A DNA stretch of 64,000 nucleotides from Taenia hydatigena. Its lineage: Eukaryota; Platyhelminthes; Cestoda; Cyclophyllidea; Taeniidae. Of this stretch, positions 40,201-52,164 are shown in pieces (position 1 is the stretch's first letter; every line of letters starts with the position of its first letter). The translations under genes were made by a program, and so were the position numbers. The notes beneath the pieces were generated by a model. It saw only the letters and a list, made by a program, of their open reading frames with translations, was not told the origin of the DNA and made no database searches. Location: assembly GCA_036345935.2 (NCBI GenBank), contig JADWOT020000006.1:1675493-1739492 (forward strand), read 5' to 3'.

Positions 40201-42903
40201 GGTATCCAGACGGATGTAATGAACCACCAACGCCTCGATGTTATGAGACGTTGCAATAACGCGACAGGTATCAGATGACCCTCAACACTAATCAAGACCA
40301 TGCAAATGTCAGCCAAAACACGTTGGAAATCGAAGGAACTTACGGTTGTAAAATAGTGTCAACGCGTGCACTGTTCTCCTCAACGACAGGATAAGCGCAC
40401 GCCTCAGAGACGAGAACTACGTCACTCTCCTTAGTCACGCGTTTGGCACGTTTTGACACAGTTGTCGGGTCCCTGCAGCAGCGTTTTCGTGACTGACGCG
40501 AAGAGCCACAAACAGTGCGCCCTCGACCATTAGTGACTACTCTGTCACCTCCACTGCCACCGCCACCACCACCACCACTGCCACCACCACCACCACTACC
40601 ACCACCGCCAACACCAACCGAGGCGACTCCACTGGAGTCGGCGGTGAGGCTGGTGCTGTGCACCTCCACGACCTCTGGTGGCGTCAAAAGAGTGGCCAGA
40701 TCACCCGATGCTTTGATACCCTCAAAATGGAAGAAGCAGTGATGTGTCACTGACACCCATTCACAACACTCCTCACTCACAATACCCTACGTTGGGTGGA
40801 CACCTCGAGTATTGCAATGTAGTGGCAATCACGCAGTCTATCATTCACCATTCACTTACAGGCAAGATTCTCGATAGACATTGCAGGAGGTTAGTGGCTT
40901 TGCTCCGATTAGCAGCTAGCCTCGCATTCAATTCGGCGAGACGAGTTGAAAGCTGAGGAGGAGGAGGAGGAGAAGGAGAAGGGGAAGGAAGGGAAGAAAG
41001 GCGTACACTCATTTTGGCAAAGAACTACTTCATATCGCAAAGCACTTCGCACTCACATCGTTGTAATTGCGCGAAATACTGGCATCAGACGATTGTAGGT
41101 CCCTCTGAGTTGACTCAAGACTGCGCAGCTTTTTGGAGTATTCTTCTATCTTCTTCTCACGCTCTGAAGGTAGTAATGAAGGGGCATGTTACACGACCAA
41201 ATCGGCGTCAATGTGTGGGAGAGCAATAACCACAGTGAATACCTAACACGTGGCTAATAAAGTCGGGGCAAAATACTGGGTAGCCAGAAGCCTGCGATTT
41301 GAAGGCCTCGGTAACAGCTGAACTTCCTGTCAACTCAATAGGGAGGGACAAGGCTATAGCCTTAGCCATAAACAATCGCATAGCCACGGGAGAGTTTTCC
41401 AGAAACAGAGGAGCTTTGTTTGGCCTCGCTAAGGTAGGTTAGAAACATTTAAATCATTAAGTGTTCAAATGGCAAAAATAAGATGCGTAAGACGTAGACA
41501 TACTGTAAGGCACTTCTCGTTTGCTAAGCATAGCGTTATAGAGACGGCGAAAGTATTCCAATTTCTCCTTAAGCCTACAATCCAGGAAAGAAAATTTGCT
41601 CTTCGGATCATTGTTCGCTGTAGCGAAATCCTCCAGTGCATCTATGGAATAAGCATCTTTTTTCTCCATTTCACAGAGTTGGCGCAAACGATGACATCGA
41701 CTGTATGCCAAGAGGTATTTGCGACGTCGATTCTTCACCACGTCTTTATCTGTGTGTTGACGACAATGTGCAAAGAAGGGGTCACCGGGATTCTTAAAAA
41801 ATTTAACAAAATTATTTAAAACCGCCATGGTAGCCAACAAATCATTTTAACTTTTGGTGACTCACTTCTTCATAGGCTGGCTCAGCAAGTAAGCCCTCGC
41901 GTTGGGCACTGAGAAAATTAAAAATTAAGTCCGAAATCCTACCAAGTGACATGAAAATAGCTCTTGCATAAACCAGCATCACAATGAATACAGACACCTG
42001 TCCACGCAAAGAATTTTTCCTCGCATAAACTACATTCCTTTGATGACCAGTCTTTTGCAGACAGTTCAGTGAGAGTAACCTGGCGAACTTAACGAAAAGA
42101 GACGTATACCTCACTAAGAGTGTCTGTATAGTTAAATGCAACTCCTTCGATGTAGAGAGCACATAGTAGATGCACCCATCGATTATTATCAGTCCGCTTG
42201 AATACGCCACCAAGATTGGGACACAATTCACAATGCTAGGATTTTCTAAATGAGCGAAAAAGTAAAACCTACGGGATTTTCAACGCCAGCTAAGCAGGGT
42301 TCGCAAAACCATGGGTCAGTGTCAGACGAACTTGCGCTGCTTGATGGAAAGACATCGAAGTATACCTTATGACACTCTACAGAAATATTGAGGCATTAGG
42401 GACCAACCCTCATGAACAATAATTTTGCACGCATCACACTCAATGACTTCATCACTTTGGTGGCTTTGTTTCTTAAGACAAAGCATGCAGATTCGACCGG
42501 ATAAGGAGTCGGAGGAGGCATGTAGATCACTAGAGTCAAGTACCATATTATTCTGGGATAGATTGAGAGGGTACGCCTCTGAAGGCACACTAATTGCATC
42601 GTGTAGGGCAGAGCCATCTTTGGAAATGGTTGGAGCGCGAGACACGCCGATAATTTTAATTGAAGAGTCAGAACCATCGCCCTCGGATTCAGATTCTGAT
42701 GAAGACGAATCATTTCCGTTTTCAGAGCTGCTTCCTGAATCGTCACTCATATCATCTATTAAAAAAATTAATTCATCACATAAGTACCACTAGTCCCATC
42801 GTATACATATTCAGCATCACTTTCGTCGTCCAAGTCATCCAGCAGAAGCGTTTCAGTATTCACCGGTTTAATTTGCCTTTTAGACGGATCTCGCCGAGCT
42901 TAA
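37270..42903 (-). CDS. PHF14: PHF14 homologue (multi-PHD chromatin reader)
   Basis: PHF14 reads histone H3 tails through PHD fingers and acts as a transcriptional regulator. Exons: about 42903-42793, 42755-42408, 42376-42273, 42235-42110, 42079-41943, 41908-41866, 41792-41504, 41428-41243 and the other duplicated-arm exons including 40720-40344 and 39900-39769, then 38474-37907, 37833-37746, 37493-37390, 37326-37270. The N-terminus RRDPSKRQIKPVNTETLL matches the PHF14 start; the true ATG lies in an unseen upstream exon. An acidic Ser tract precedes PHD1 (ICMLCLKK, ECDACKIIVHEEC, PWFCEPC) and the extended PHD (HCELCPNLGG, RWVHLLCALYI, ECSLCEEKFFAWTGVC, HCDAGLCKSYFHVTC). A coiled coil, a Gly-rich linker and a third PHD (CSVCNGYRDQHLL, CLDPPLTRVP, QCSMC) follow. 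The protein ends IKIRKSTDS without the fourth PHD of vertebrate PHF14. Several introns are 30-37 nt. Confidence 0.93.
39268..41428 (-). repeat. Right arm of the inverted duplication (within PHF14)
   Basis: This arm contains the functional PHF14 exons and introns that correspond to the copy at 31521-33675. The Gly-rich linker differs from the left arm by a two-codon length change (144 versus 146 codons in the open frame), as expected for a GGT-type triplet run. Because the rest of PHF14 is intact only on this side, this arm is the likely source. Confidence 0.93.
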
Positions 42904-43868
42904 GCGAAAAGAACGTGAAAAAAATGGAAGAGAATACTTATTGAGCGTATTATATCTCCCAATTTAGAACTCTTAGCCCTAGATCTCATCCCCCAAGGAC
43001 GTCAGCATGAATGAAATGCCAAACCCCGTTCAAGGTTGCAGTTTGACATTATCAATTCAGGTCACTTTATAGGAAATTCTTGTCTTACGTTTACATCATC
43101 TTGCTTAAAAATTTTTAAACTCTAAATATTTTTAAATTAGTTTGATTATTTTGTGCGAGATGCAGTACGACTCTTAAAATGATATTTAGAACCATTTAAA
43201 CGAACCTGGGATTCTGATTGGTTTAGCGGCTATGGTGTGTCATTTGGTGATCTGCTGTCCGTGCGATTGCGTACTTAGATGTTTTGTTTTTGTTTGTCTT
43301 GGTTTGCTGCTCCAAATATCTTCACTGCTCAAATGCTTCCTTGAACCCACCCTTCACTATGCACCACTTGTTTGGTCCAGTTTCTTTCTCGTATCGCCTT
43401 TTATTATGCACTCTTGTTAATATGAAGTTATAAATAAACTAGCTCAATCGCTTCTGGCTATGTAAGCCCTCATTTTTCAGTTCCTTTGTACGGTCCATTT
43501 TCGCTGAATCTTGGCAATATTATCTTGTTCACTTGATTCAGGTTATAGTACGTCTCTCATATCGGAATTATTTGATATGTAAAATTCGCATTTATTTTGT
43601 GTCTGTCCACTTGAACCACCGGTTCATCGAAATGAACTTTTGATCTCACTGCTGAAAATCGGGGCTCTAGGTCACTCGTTTTGAAGTTTGCTGTTATCTT
43701 GAGGTTATAATCGCTGTGTATTTTGTATCGGTTATGGGCACCATGGGATGCCCATTTCGCCGATTTTGCAATATTTTTTTTGCGTCTTGGTAGGACTTAA
43801 TCCTTTCGTTCTGGGCTGTAAATACAATTCTTGTTTTTCAAGTTGAGAAATTTTTTGCGCTATAGCGG
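42904..43868. promoter_or_regulatory. Divergent intergenic region between PHF14 and KANSL3
   Basis: This stretch lies between the most upstream PHF14 exon recognised (minus) and the KANSL3 start (plus). It must contain the PHF14 first exon or 5' UTR and the KANSL3 5' flank. It is AT-rich, with T-rich runs near the KANSL3 start. No coding exon is convincing. Confidence 0.45.
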
Positions 43869-46421
43869 ATGGATCCTCATTATTGGCATCTACAATCTAT
43901 GATCATCGAGCATGATCATCCGTACAGTCGCCCCTCTTACTTGGATCCTATTAGTACCTTATGCATTGAGCCGGTGTCCAAATCAAATGACTCCGGTCTC
44001 TGTGAAGAAGGCACTAGTTACACTTGGGTCGACGTTGTAGGAGATGAAACTAAATTTCCCGACCAAATGTCAGCACCGCCTATTAATGAAAACGCTTGTC
44101 AGTTCACTAGATTTTGCACCTTCGGTCCGATTGAAGAGCCGAAATGTAATAACAAGCAACTTTCCTACACGTAAATATATAGGAATATTAACATAATAAT
44201 TCAGGAGCTCCTCGCAGGTGACATGGAATACCACGGTTGATTACTTATATCGGAAAATCCAGAGGGCACTGACGCAGATTGATTTGGAGGGTTCTATTTC
44301 CTCCCAGATGGTAGGTTAGTACTCTTCTAAGTACAACGGCTCTTCTAGTCAAAGCATAAGTTGGGTGAGTTCCGGCGCCATTCCTATCGGGAGTTGTTGA
44401 CAAAGAATGTCGCGCGGCACATTAGGAAAATGTTTACCTCTCTTAATTGGGTAAGTTTCTTTTTCTCGGTAGTTTACGCCCAAATGTTCCCAGCGCATTG
44501 ATACCTGTGCGGAGCTTCATGAAAGTCTGCTAAACACCTTACCCAGCAGTCTACTTCTACTGTATCTGCGCGGATATGCGTGCCTCACACATCGAAGCAG
44601 TGTTTCATCTCTTCTACGTCGACTCAATGCGGAGATCATCTCGCAGCGCACAGTGAAACGCTTTGACTACGCAAAATACCTCGATTGTGCCTTTCTGCCT
44701 TCCGTCGATGGACTTGGGTCGTCCCTTTCTCGTACAACACATGGGGTGGGTTTTCTACTTATGCTTCCTTTCATTTCAAATACAAACATTAGAGCCAGCT
44801 TTGTGTCTCAAATCAGCGCCTTCACGATGGGTCGACTAGTTCCTATTCACCTTTAACCTGCATACCTACGGATTCACTGATAACCGGCAGTCTTAGCTGC
44901 TCAACATCCACTCCTGGCCGTGCATCCTCAATAATGGACGAGCCCGTCTTCATGTGCGTGATCGCCAAGGACTACACGAAGGGCTCTCGCATTGCTACAA
45001 TGCTGAAAAACATCTCTCAACTTGGCCGCCTCATGATTGTATCTATGAGCGGAACCACTAGCGTTCAGATCCGGCGCCTCATTCGTCATTTTGTCTCACT
45101 GGTGAGTGTCTTGCTCCAGTATTTTACAAGGCAGCCTCCTTTGATGTAATGATTCCTTAATTGCACCTCAGACAGAGGACCCACGCCCCATTCCAATTTA
45201 CCTGGTCGGGTTCGGTAAGCACTGTGACATTGTGCTAATAGCTGCCGCCACCTCGCCTTACCTCTTGCCTCCCTCAAACGGTGGCGCCCTAGAGGAGATA
45301 ATCTGTGGCCGTTTGACTAGTTCTGACGCCCCAATCCCCACGAGACCGTGGCTAGCAGGTCTGGTTCTCATTGCCCCACCAAAAGCAACCTACCATCTGG
45401 ACAATCTTCGCAGTGGTCTTGATAACATCGCTCGCCGCTGCTCTCTCCTTCTGATCATTAGTTCGAAGCACCAAGCCGAGGCGAACGCCTTCAGGGAGGC
45501 CCTAATTGCTGCCCGCCGACGATCCACGACAGCTTCAGCGCATGGCAGCGTGAGTGGGTTCCGTGGAATGGATTGGAAAGCGCCCTGTGAATTTGACCTT
45601 CGCATGCTCGTCATCGGTGGTGCTGATCATCTCCTTCGAATGCATCCTGCCACACTGCGAAGGTTTGCCACCACACAGAGTGCTATTGATCTAGCTATCA
45701 TCGTAAGTGTCTCCTTTACCCGTTCTTAAACGGGTACTAACGGCACTGCTTTTTTGCATGCAGGCAGCGATAAAAAACCTCGTAGCAGTGTGTCGAACTC
45801 TGGTGAATTCGAGTGCAACAGCCGTCTCGACACATGGAACCAGTGCACTTGAATCGACGGGAGGTAGGAACGCAACCGGCCCGCCAATCTCTTGGTTCCC
45901 CAATGCCACCAATGTACAGCAGGATAATAGGAGAGTCTCGGACAGTACCGCTTTCGCTCGAAAGGCCTCAATTCTTCGTGGTAGTGTACATGCACGTTTC
46001 GCGGAACGCCGCCCCACGCCGCATTTCTATGCTCCTAGGCAAAACCCGTCCCTTCATCCACACGATAGACTTGCCTACTCTGGTTCGTTCAACGACCTTC
46101 ATGCACGATCTATTCAATTTGCTTCTAAGCCGTTACTGCTGGTTTTCATGCTTTTCAGCAGGCTTTGACGTCGGCCCGTTGACCAGGTACGGTGACGGAG
46201 CACGCAGCCGAACACTCTGCGGACGACAAACGCAACAAAATCCCACTGCGCCAGTTTTCTCTGAAGTACAGACTTCACGATATGGTAGCAGTGAGGATAT
46301 TACAGATTTGCCACGCCTCGGACCTGCGCCGCATGCAGCCAACGTGACGAATCACGACCCCCAATCTGGGCTCCATGGGGACGGGAGAGCCCGTGAAACC
46401 CGCTTTTATAACCGAAATTAA
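43869..46421 (+). CDS. KANSL3: KANSL3 homologue (NSL histone acetyltransferase complex subunit 3)
   Basis: KANSL3 is a scaffold of the NSL complex, which carries the MOF/KAT8 H4 acetyltransferase to promoters; it has an alpha/beta-hydrolase-like core. Exons: 43869-44170, 44205-44310, 44349-44450, 44494 to about 44745, one from about 44.85 kb to 45101, 45172-45702, 45764-46082, 46159-46421. Similarity to remembered KANSL3 is moderate but in order: an N-terminal EHDHPYSRPSYLDP block, LNW followed by a LP..LLLLYLRG helix, MDEPVFMCVIAKD (EPIFVVVPN), PIPIYLVGFG (RPIILVGWN), a GLVLIAPP strand, LLLIISSKHQAEA (VLFVIGQNS) and LRMLVIGGADHLLRM (LVVVGGADDNLRI). The tail is low-complexity, ending RARETRFYNRN. 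The acceptor after 44745 is not fixed. Introns of 34, 38 and 43 nt occur near the start. The gene converges on MALSU1 170 bp away. Confidence 0.82.
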
Positions 46422-46591
46422 CTTTTAAACATTTTAATACCCCACTCTATTAGAGGAAATACATTGTATATACATCATCATTAGTACGATCGGGGGGAAC
46501 GGCGATGTTTGGAACTGCGTGCATCGAAGCAAATCGGCAAACCAAAAATGGAGCTAGGCCCCGGGAGAATTAAAAATGGCTGCTTTCAGCT

Positions 46592-47571
46592 TTACCTAAT
46601 ACAGTTAGAACGATGCGACGTTTGCCGGTTAGTCTTCCCGGCTTGGTCGGGGGTTGAAGTTTGCTCTGCGGCCACCTCGGCTACTATACTCTCCCATTCT
46701 GCTTGGGTGAAACCCATAGAGGAGAAAGCGGCAGCTTGAGGTTCTGAGGCGTCCAACCCTTGTGTCTTCTCGTCAAACTCGGGACCGATTCCCCACAGTG
46801 ATTCAAGGTCGTATCTCTGTCGGCACTTAGCCTTAGTGAACATGTGCAAGATGACGTTACCTGAAAATATGGTCGAATTTCTAATGCTGTTGATCCACAC
46901 AAAACATCAATAGTGATTAAAATTATACCCAAATCCACAGCGACCCACTCCGAGTGCCCTTTGAGTCCCTCAAAAGAAGGAAAGGGGTCCGACGGCGCCC
47001 GTTTCATTTTAAACTAAGAAAATCAATTGACAAAGCTTAAAATACATAACAGAGAAATGCTTGCATAAAATACCGGAGAGGCACCTACGTACTAATTCAT
47101 GCAAAATTCTTGACGCTTGGGATACATGATTACTCGATTTTGCAGTAGCAATCACCATGAAATCCCCATAACATGCAGCTTCTGGCACCCGAATAGCCAC
47201 AATGTCTGAAAATTTTTCGGCTCTAAGAAATTGAACTACTTCCGAAAGATCGAATACACCACCTCGAGATCCTAAAGTTATGCTTATATTGGCATCAAGA
47301 CTAAAAGGATACTTTTGTCAGAGATAAAAGGATATTGGCATTCAATAGTGGTACGTGATACATATTCGAATTCCGGGTTTTCTTCAAACTGTGGCTCTAC
47401 GGGCAAGTCGAAAACTTCGATGACGTCATCATCACCAGTGTCCGCATTTCCAAACGAAGCAACATCCTTTCTCGAATCGCTGTATAAAACCCTTCGGAAT
47501 CCATTTATGAAGGGGAACTGAATAGGTTTTAACCCCTTGAACTGACGAGGAACGATACCACACGCGATTGC
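46592..47571 (-). CDS. MALSU1: Mitochondrial RsfS/Iojap-family ribosome silencing/assembly factor (MALSU1)
   Basis: RsfS-family proteins bind uL14 of the large ribosomal subunit and block premature subunit joining; MALSU1 is the mitochondrial form. Exons: about 47571-47313, 47271-47099, 47013-46929, 46860-46592. The second exon reads GGVFDLSEVVQFLRAEKFSD, IVAIRVPE and GDFMVIATAKSSNHV, which matches the family's DxxVIxTGxSxRH block. The third and fourth join to EGLKGHSEWVAVDLG and NVILHMFTKAKCRQRYDLESLW, the hallmark W-DxG-xVxH-R-YxLExLW pattern. An acidic N-terminal extension of about 60 residues precedes the domain. The start codon and any targeting peptide must lie in an upstream exon, since the frame is closed before 47571. 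One intron is 41 nt (47272-47312). The C-terminal tail ends SHRSNCIR. Confidence 0.88.
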
Positions 47572-48260
47572 TGCAGACTAAGCCATACGAAAACGGTAAC
47601 ATTTAGTACATGGGAGTTTTTTTGCATCGCAGTAATGTCACCTCCGAGTTCGCAAGTTGAATGTGCAATAAGTCTAATTATTTGATATAAAGGAAATATG
47701 AAGATGACAAAAAAACATACTACATAAGGTTATCAAAACTACCTTAGCAGCAGCATTGCTGAGGAGGGAATTTAACACTTTGTTGTATTTACCGCGACAT
47801 ACGATCTAGTATCAAGCACTCTCCTAGATGTTCAAATACACGTGCACAATACGTGGCCCTAACCGCGAATCAACGAAAACACTAACGGCACCCACTTACT
47901 CGAAGCATAATTTCACTCGGTGATAAACTAAAACAACCCCACCGACGTTGTATGAATTCCAAGAACGCAATGACCAATTAGGGTATTCTTATGAGGACGA
48001 CCAAAAGCAACTAGGGTTTTAATTTCAGTGTTTTTCTCGTAAACTTAATTAGCAAAGCGCGGGATCGATTTCCACCTTCTGATAACACAAAGCAAAATTT
48101 TCTTGGATTGTAGCGAAAGCAGCGTATCTAGGAAATGTTTGTCTACACTTAGCGACAGTTCATAACAATCAGTACCTTCGAGTATGTCTATTTGCTTAAT
48201 GCCTTTTGTAATTGACAATGCCAAATTTTGCACGGATTTCCGCCCAATTTGCTTTATCAC
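47572..48260. other. MALSU1 upstream flank
   Basis: The region should contain the first exon and promoter of the MALSU1 gene, but I cannot define them. It is AT-rich, with no repeat recognised until the solo LTR at 48261. Confidence 0.4.
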
Positions 48261-48456
48261 TGTGGCGTTCTAAGGCTCCCTTAGAGGCAAAAGAAGGCAG
48301 AATATTAGGACAGAACACACATATATATGTAAATTCAACAGACAGGGAGAAATGAGCTGCTGACATGGTCCGGAGTCCAGTCTCCGCAACTAGGGCAATA
48401 CGACCACTTCTGCGACCCTGACCGAAACCGGCGGTCCAAACAAACAAAGCACTACA
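48261..48456 (-). mobile_element. Solo TRIM LTR with target duplication
   Basis: A single LTR, TGTGGCG...CACTACA in plus-strand order, is flanked by the 5-bp direct repeat ATCAC (48256-48260 and 48457-48461). There is no internal sequence on either side, the product expected from LTR-LTR recombination. Confidence 0.88.
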
Positions 48457-48679
48457 ATCACATCCGTAGGTTTTCGACGTTTAGATGTGCTTTGACGCAT
48501 TTTCTGACTGCTTTACTAGACATAAGTCACTTGTGCCTCGTTGTACAAATGTGGATAGTCACTTGGCTAAATCGTGCATTAATGGATCCAAGTAGGCCAT
48601 CAGGAAATGGTATACCAAATCGCAAACCAGCCATGCATTTTAGTCACAAGTCTTAATTCACCTAAACTCAAATGACTAT

Positions 48680-48863
48680 TGTAATAGTTTGTTTGCCCCG
48701 ACTGCTGATTTTGCCTTCGAACTTGGGTGGCCATATCGCCGTAGCCGGATGGGCTGGCCTCCGGGCCATGCCAGCAGCTTCATTCCATCTGCTTGCTAAA
48801 TAGATGTATTCTGTTCTAGTGTTATGCCTTCTTCTACTCTCAAGGGAATCTCGGGACGCTACA
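48680..48863 (+). mobile_element. Solo TRIM LTR
   Basis: A single LTR from TGTAATAGTTTG to GGGACGCTACA. The sequence after it (CCTGTATTATG) is not a primer-binding site, so the LTR is solo. No matching target duplication is seen. Confidence 0.82.
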
Positions 48864-49104
48864 CCTGTATTATGCAAAATTAACTCTTTGATGACTCATT
48901 CCGTCAGGCTGTTTTCTGCTAATCGAAATGCGTGGAATCACGGAGGGAATATTCCAGAACTATTAAACGCACATTGGCAAAGCTTACAAGACTATCCGAT
49001 TAGCATGTAAACTTGCTTTAGTTAATCGCCACGGAATGTGTTTGTTGTTGATTTAGTTCTTGGTTCTTGCAAAGGATAACTTTGTATCCTGCACTTTGCA
49101 CCTG

Positions 49105-49347
49105 CGCCGGATGGGCTAACCTCTAGATCATGCCAGCACCTCCAAAGCCAACTATATGCTGAATGCATGTATATCCTGCCTGAGTAGTGTTGTAGCATCC
49201 TGACACTTCCTTGAAGACAAAAGGAGGCACAATACCTGGGCACAAAGTGTTTGGGCTGTTGGCATGGCTTAGAGGCCGCTCCACCTTGCATGGGTAAAGT
49301 GGAGTGACCGTAACCGTAACCATCAGTCAAGCAAACAAAGCACTACA
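49105..49347. mobile_element. Two abutting TRIM LTR pieces in opposite orientation
   Basis: A plus-oriented LTR fragment (49105-49190, 'gccggatgggctaacctcta' to 'cctgcctgagtagtg') abuts a minus-oriented, nearly full LTR (49191-49347, TGTAGCATCC to GCACTACA). This makes an imperfect inverted repeat, either from insertion of one LTR into another or from rearrangement. Confidence 0.7.
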
Positions 49348-49809
49348 TTTGTGTCATCTTTCATTCCTCTATGATTATTGATGTGGCAGCACTGTCAAAT
49401 TATTTGGAACCACACATTAAACTCCCAACGAGCACGTCCACGTGCTGTTAAGTACGAGGCTGGATGCATGTATTTTGTTAACCTAGTGAACGACAATGTA
49501 GGCTTACCATCAATCAATTTTACGACATTTGGCATGGACTGCGGAGATAAAATTTTGGTTAAAATGGCACTTTATTGGTCGAATTGATGTAATCTAGTCG
49601 TGTATTGCGTATTTCTAGTCAATCTAAAGCATCAAATAATTCAAACGTAAATTACAAAATGGGTCATACCAAATACTACTGGTGCGGAACTGGAACCAGT
49701 CAAATTCCTGCGGCCGCACAAAAACTGCCTAATTACAATCATATTTTAATAAGTACTATACTGGCATAGTTGTTTTACTTTTGTTTGTTGTAAAAGCCTC
49801 CGCTGCAAC

Positions 49810-50635
49810 TGTAGCGTCTTGAGACTTCCTTGAAGGCAGAAAAAGGCATAACACTAGAACAGAATATAAATACGATGAAGAGAGGGATTGGGGCTGCTAG
49901 CATGGTCTGGAGGCCAGCCAGAACGGATGGGGAAATATGGCCACCTGAGTGATCGAAACCGGAACCGACAGTCAGAACAAAATAAGCATTACCTAGTCCC
50001 TTCCTTCTTTCCGATCGGCGTCCCAGACGCTCCCCTTGATTAACCTCCCACGTCACCCATCACAACGCAATCAGTGCTTAATGAAACACCCACGACCCAA
50101 CCATGCCAGTCATCGAAATTCGACACAATTGAGGAGGACGCTCGACCACCACATCACTGATCCCTCTTGGCAGTCCGACTGCACTTGCAGTTTTGTCTGG
50201 TTTAGAAACTCAATTCGGAACAAGAGGTTCTGCCGACCATCAGTGTATCCATATGCCTAAGCAAGTATATGAGGGAAATCTCCACAACGAAGCGTCTCCA
50301 GGTAGTTCATGGTTAGTGACGCTTTCTTGAAGGACATGGAGATGAGGTCGATGTGGAAGGCGGACGTCGTCTTCAGCCCTTCTTTTATGAAATGTCAGAG
50401 ATTCTCCCACTTGTAACACATGCACTTCTTCGTACCACTACAGTCTGTCACAAGCGGTATAGCTCGGGATAGGAATCCTACAAAGTGGGGTTCGTATTCC
50501 ACTGCCACCAATGTAGCGTCCCGATACATAATACCAGGACAGAACATGGTCCGGAGGCTGGCCCACTCGACTAGAGCAATATGGCCACCCAAGTGACCGC
50601 ATCCAAAACCAGCAATCAAAAAAAAGAAGTATTAC
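49810..50635 (-). mobile_element. TRIM-like element, both LTRs present
   Basis: The left LTR is 49810-49991 and the right LTR 50512-50635 (shortened by an internal deletion). The PBS, read on the minus strand, is TGGTGGCAGTGGAA just inside the right LTR. The hairpin before the purine tract is degraded (GGCGTCCCAGACGC). The internal sequence is especially close to that of the element at 60171-60981, so the two may be one subgroup. Confidence 0.85.
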
Positions 50636-52164
50636 ATCATTTGTCGCATGGAGGGTAAGTTACAATCCAATGGGATGGGGTTAATGCGTGTCAGGTCGAC
50701 GCCTAGTCGACGAAGTTTGAGCATCTCGAGTATTTTTCTTTTTTTTAATTCAGATCCACTGGCTACTCTTAAATAAATATCCTTTCTATGGATTGAGTTG
50801 GCCTCTTACACAATGTGACAAAGCTGAGTATGCGTCTTTAAACAATGCGTTCTTAATAGCACTTGGGTTCGCACATGCACAGACGTCAGCAAATGTCAAT
50901 CTCTAAAATCGCATTAATGCATACTGTGGGATAAAAAAGTAGGTGAATGCAGAGCGCTAGGGTTCACAATTCTCTTCTCAAACCTTAAAGTTGTTATTCA
51001 TTGCCATTTGGCCACAAACAGTAGTGCATTCCCTCTACGGGAGTTAACCTTGACTCTTGTTGTTGTTGTTGTTATGGCGACAGTTGCTGTCTCCTGCTCT
51101 CCGTACTTGTTTAATACTTTGATTACCCTTTGAACTACATCAAGATGCGTATGCACCAGCTGATGGAGCGTGAAACTAACAATGGCGCAACACTTGTCGA
51201 TGCTCTATGTGGGAAAGTAAACCGAGCGGTGCCTATGTGCACCGAATAGAAGGAAGAGATGGGCTCAAGCCAAGTTTGTGGATAATGCCAATGAGATGAA
51301 GCGAGTAGTGTGAAGATTTGGTGTATCATTTTTGATGAGTTACAAAAACTCGATAGAAAAGCCGGTTTCGTCATGGCAAATACCGAACTGCACATCTGCA
51401 AAGCCATCACCATCGTACTGAAAGGGCTAACAATAAGTGGATGTCTCTCGAAAGGAGAAAGCCCTGAGCGAATCACTGATATGAAAGACAATGATTAGAG
51501 AGAGATTTAGGGATAAGGTTAAGGTTTCCTGACTAAGCGTAATGGAATGGCCTGCACACATGCTTAACATAGACCCAAATGCTTGCGTCGTCTGTTGGAT
51601 GAAGTTGGAGCCTGGTGGCCTGATGGCAGCATTGGACTATCGGAGATCTCCAAAATGCAAAATGCATTTACTCATCACAACTACTGGAAGAAGAACGCTC
51701 TTTCACTTAGGTTTAGCAAATGTTAAGTGCTAATCATGAACGGGTGATCGGTGACATTCTTTGCAAGGAGTTCCTCCACTGCATACTGATTGATGCCTTC
51801 AGTTCGAGGTTCCGTACCGCCTAGTGACTTTCAACACCTAAAGTGAACCAGGCACAGACAAGACTCACATTTAGGGATAGACATTACGGTGGAAGAAGGC
51901 CATTCTACCTCACAGAGTGCAAAAACAAGAGGGCGACGACGTAGACACCGAGTCAATGATATTGCACAATTTGACACCTTCAAAAATCAGTACCAAAACC
52001 TCGGACTTGGCAAAAGTGACTATACCACTAAGACCAAACACCTCCATTGATCATGCTCACTCGACAAAAAAAAGGAATTTCCACAAAAAAGTCTTTATTT
52101 AAACTTTGTACAGGCTGTGACAAAGGAAAAAAAAGTCGGCGCGGTAATCCAATGTGAGAGCAAG
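50636..52164. other. Gene-free stretch downstream of ARIH2
   Basis: There is a GTT trinucleotide run near 51058-51074. ORFs of about 60-118 codons on both strands (for example 51491-51135 minus) show no domain and overlap one another. No TRIM similarity was seen. Confidence 0.4.

Noticed and set aside
48261..50635. A single composite mobile element or tandem array
   Set aside because: LTR pieces here differ in orientation and divergence, and only one has its own exact target duplication, so they are separate insertions. No CRISPR-like regular repeat spacing exists anywhere in the window.
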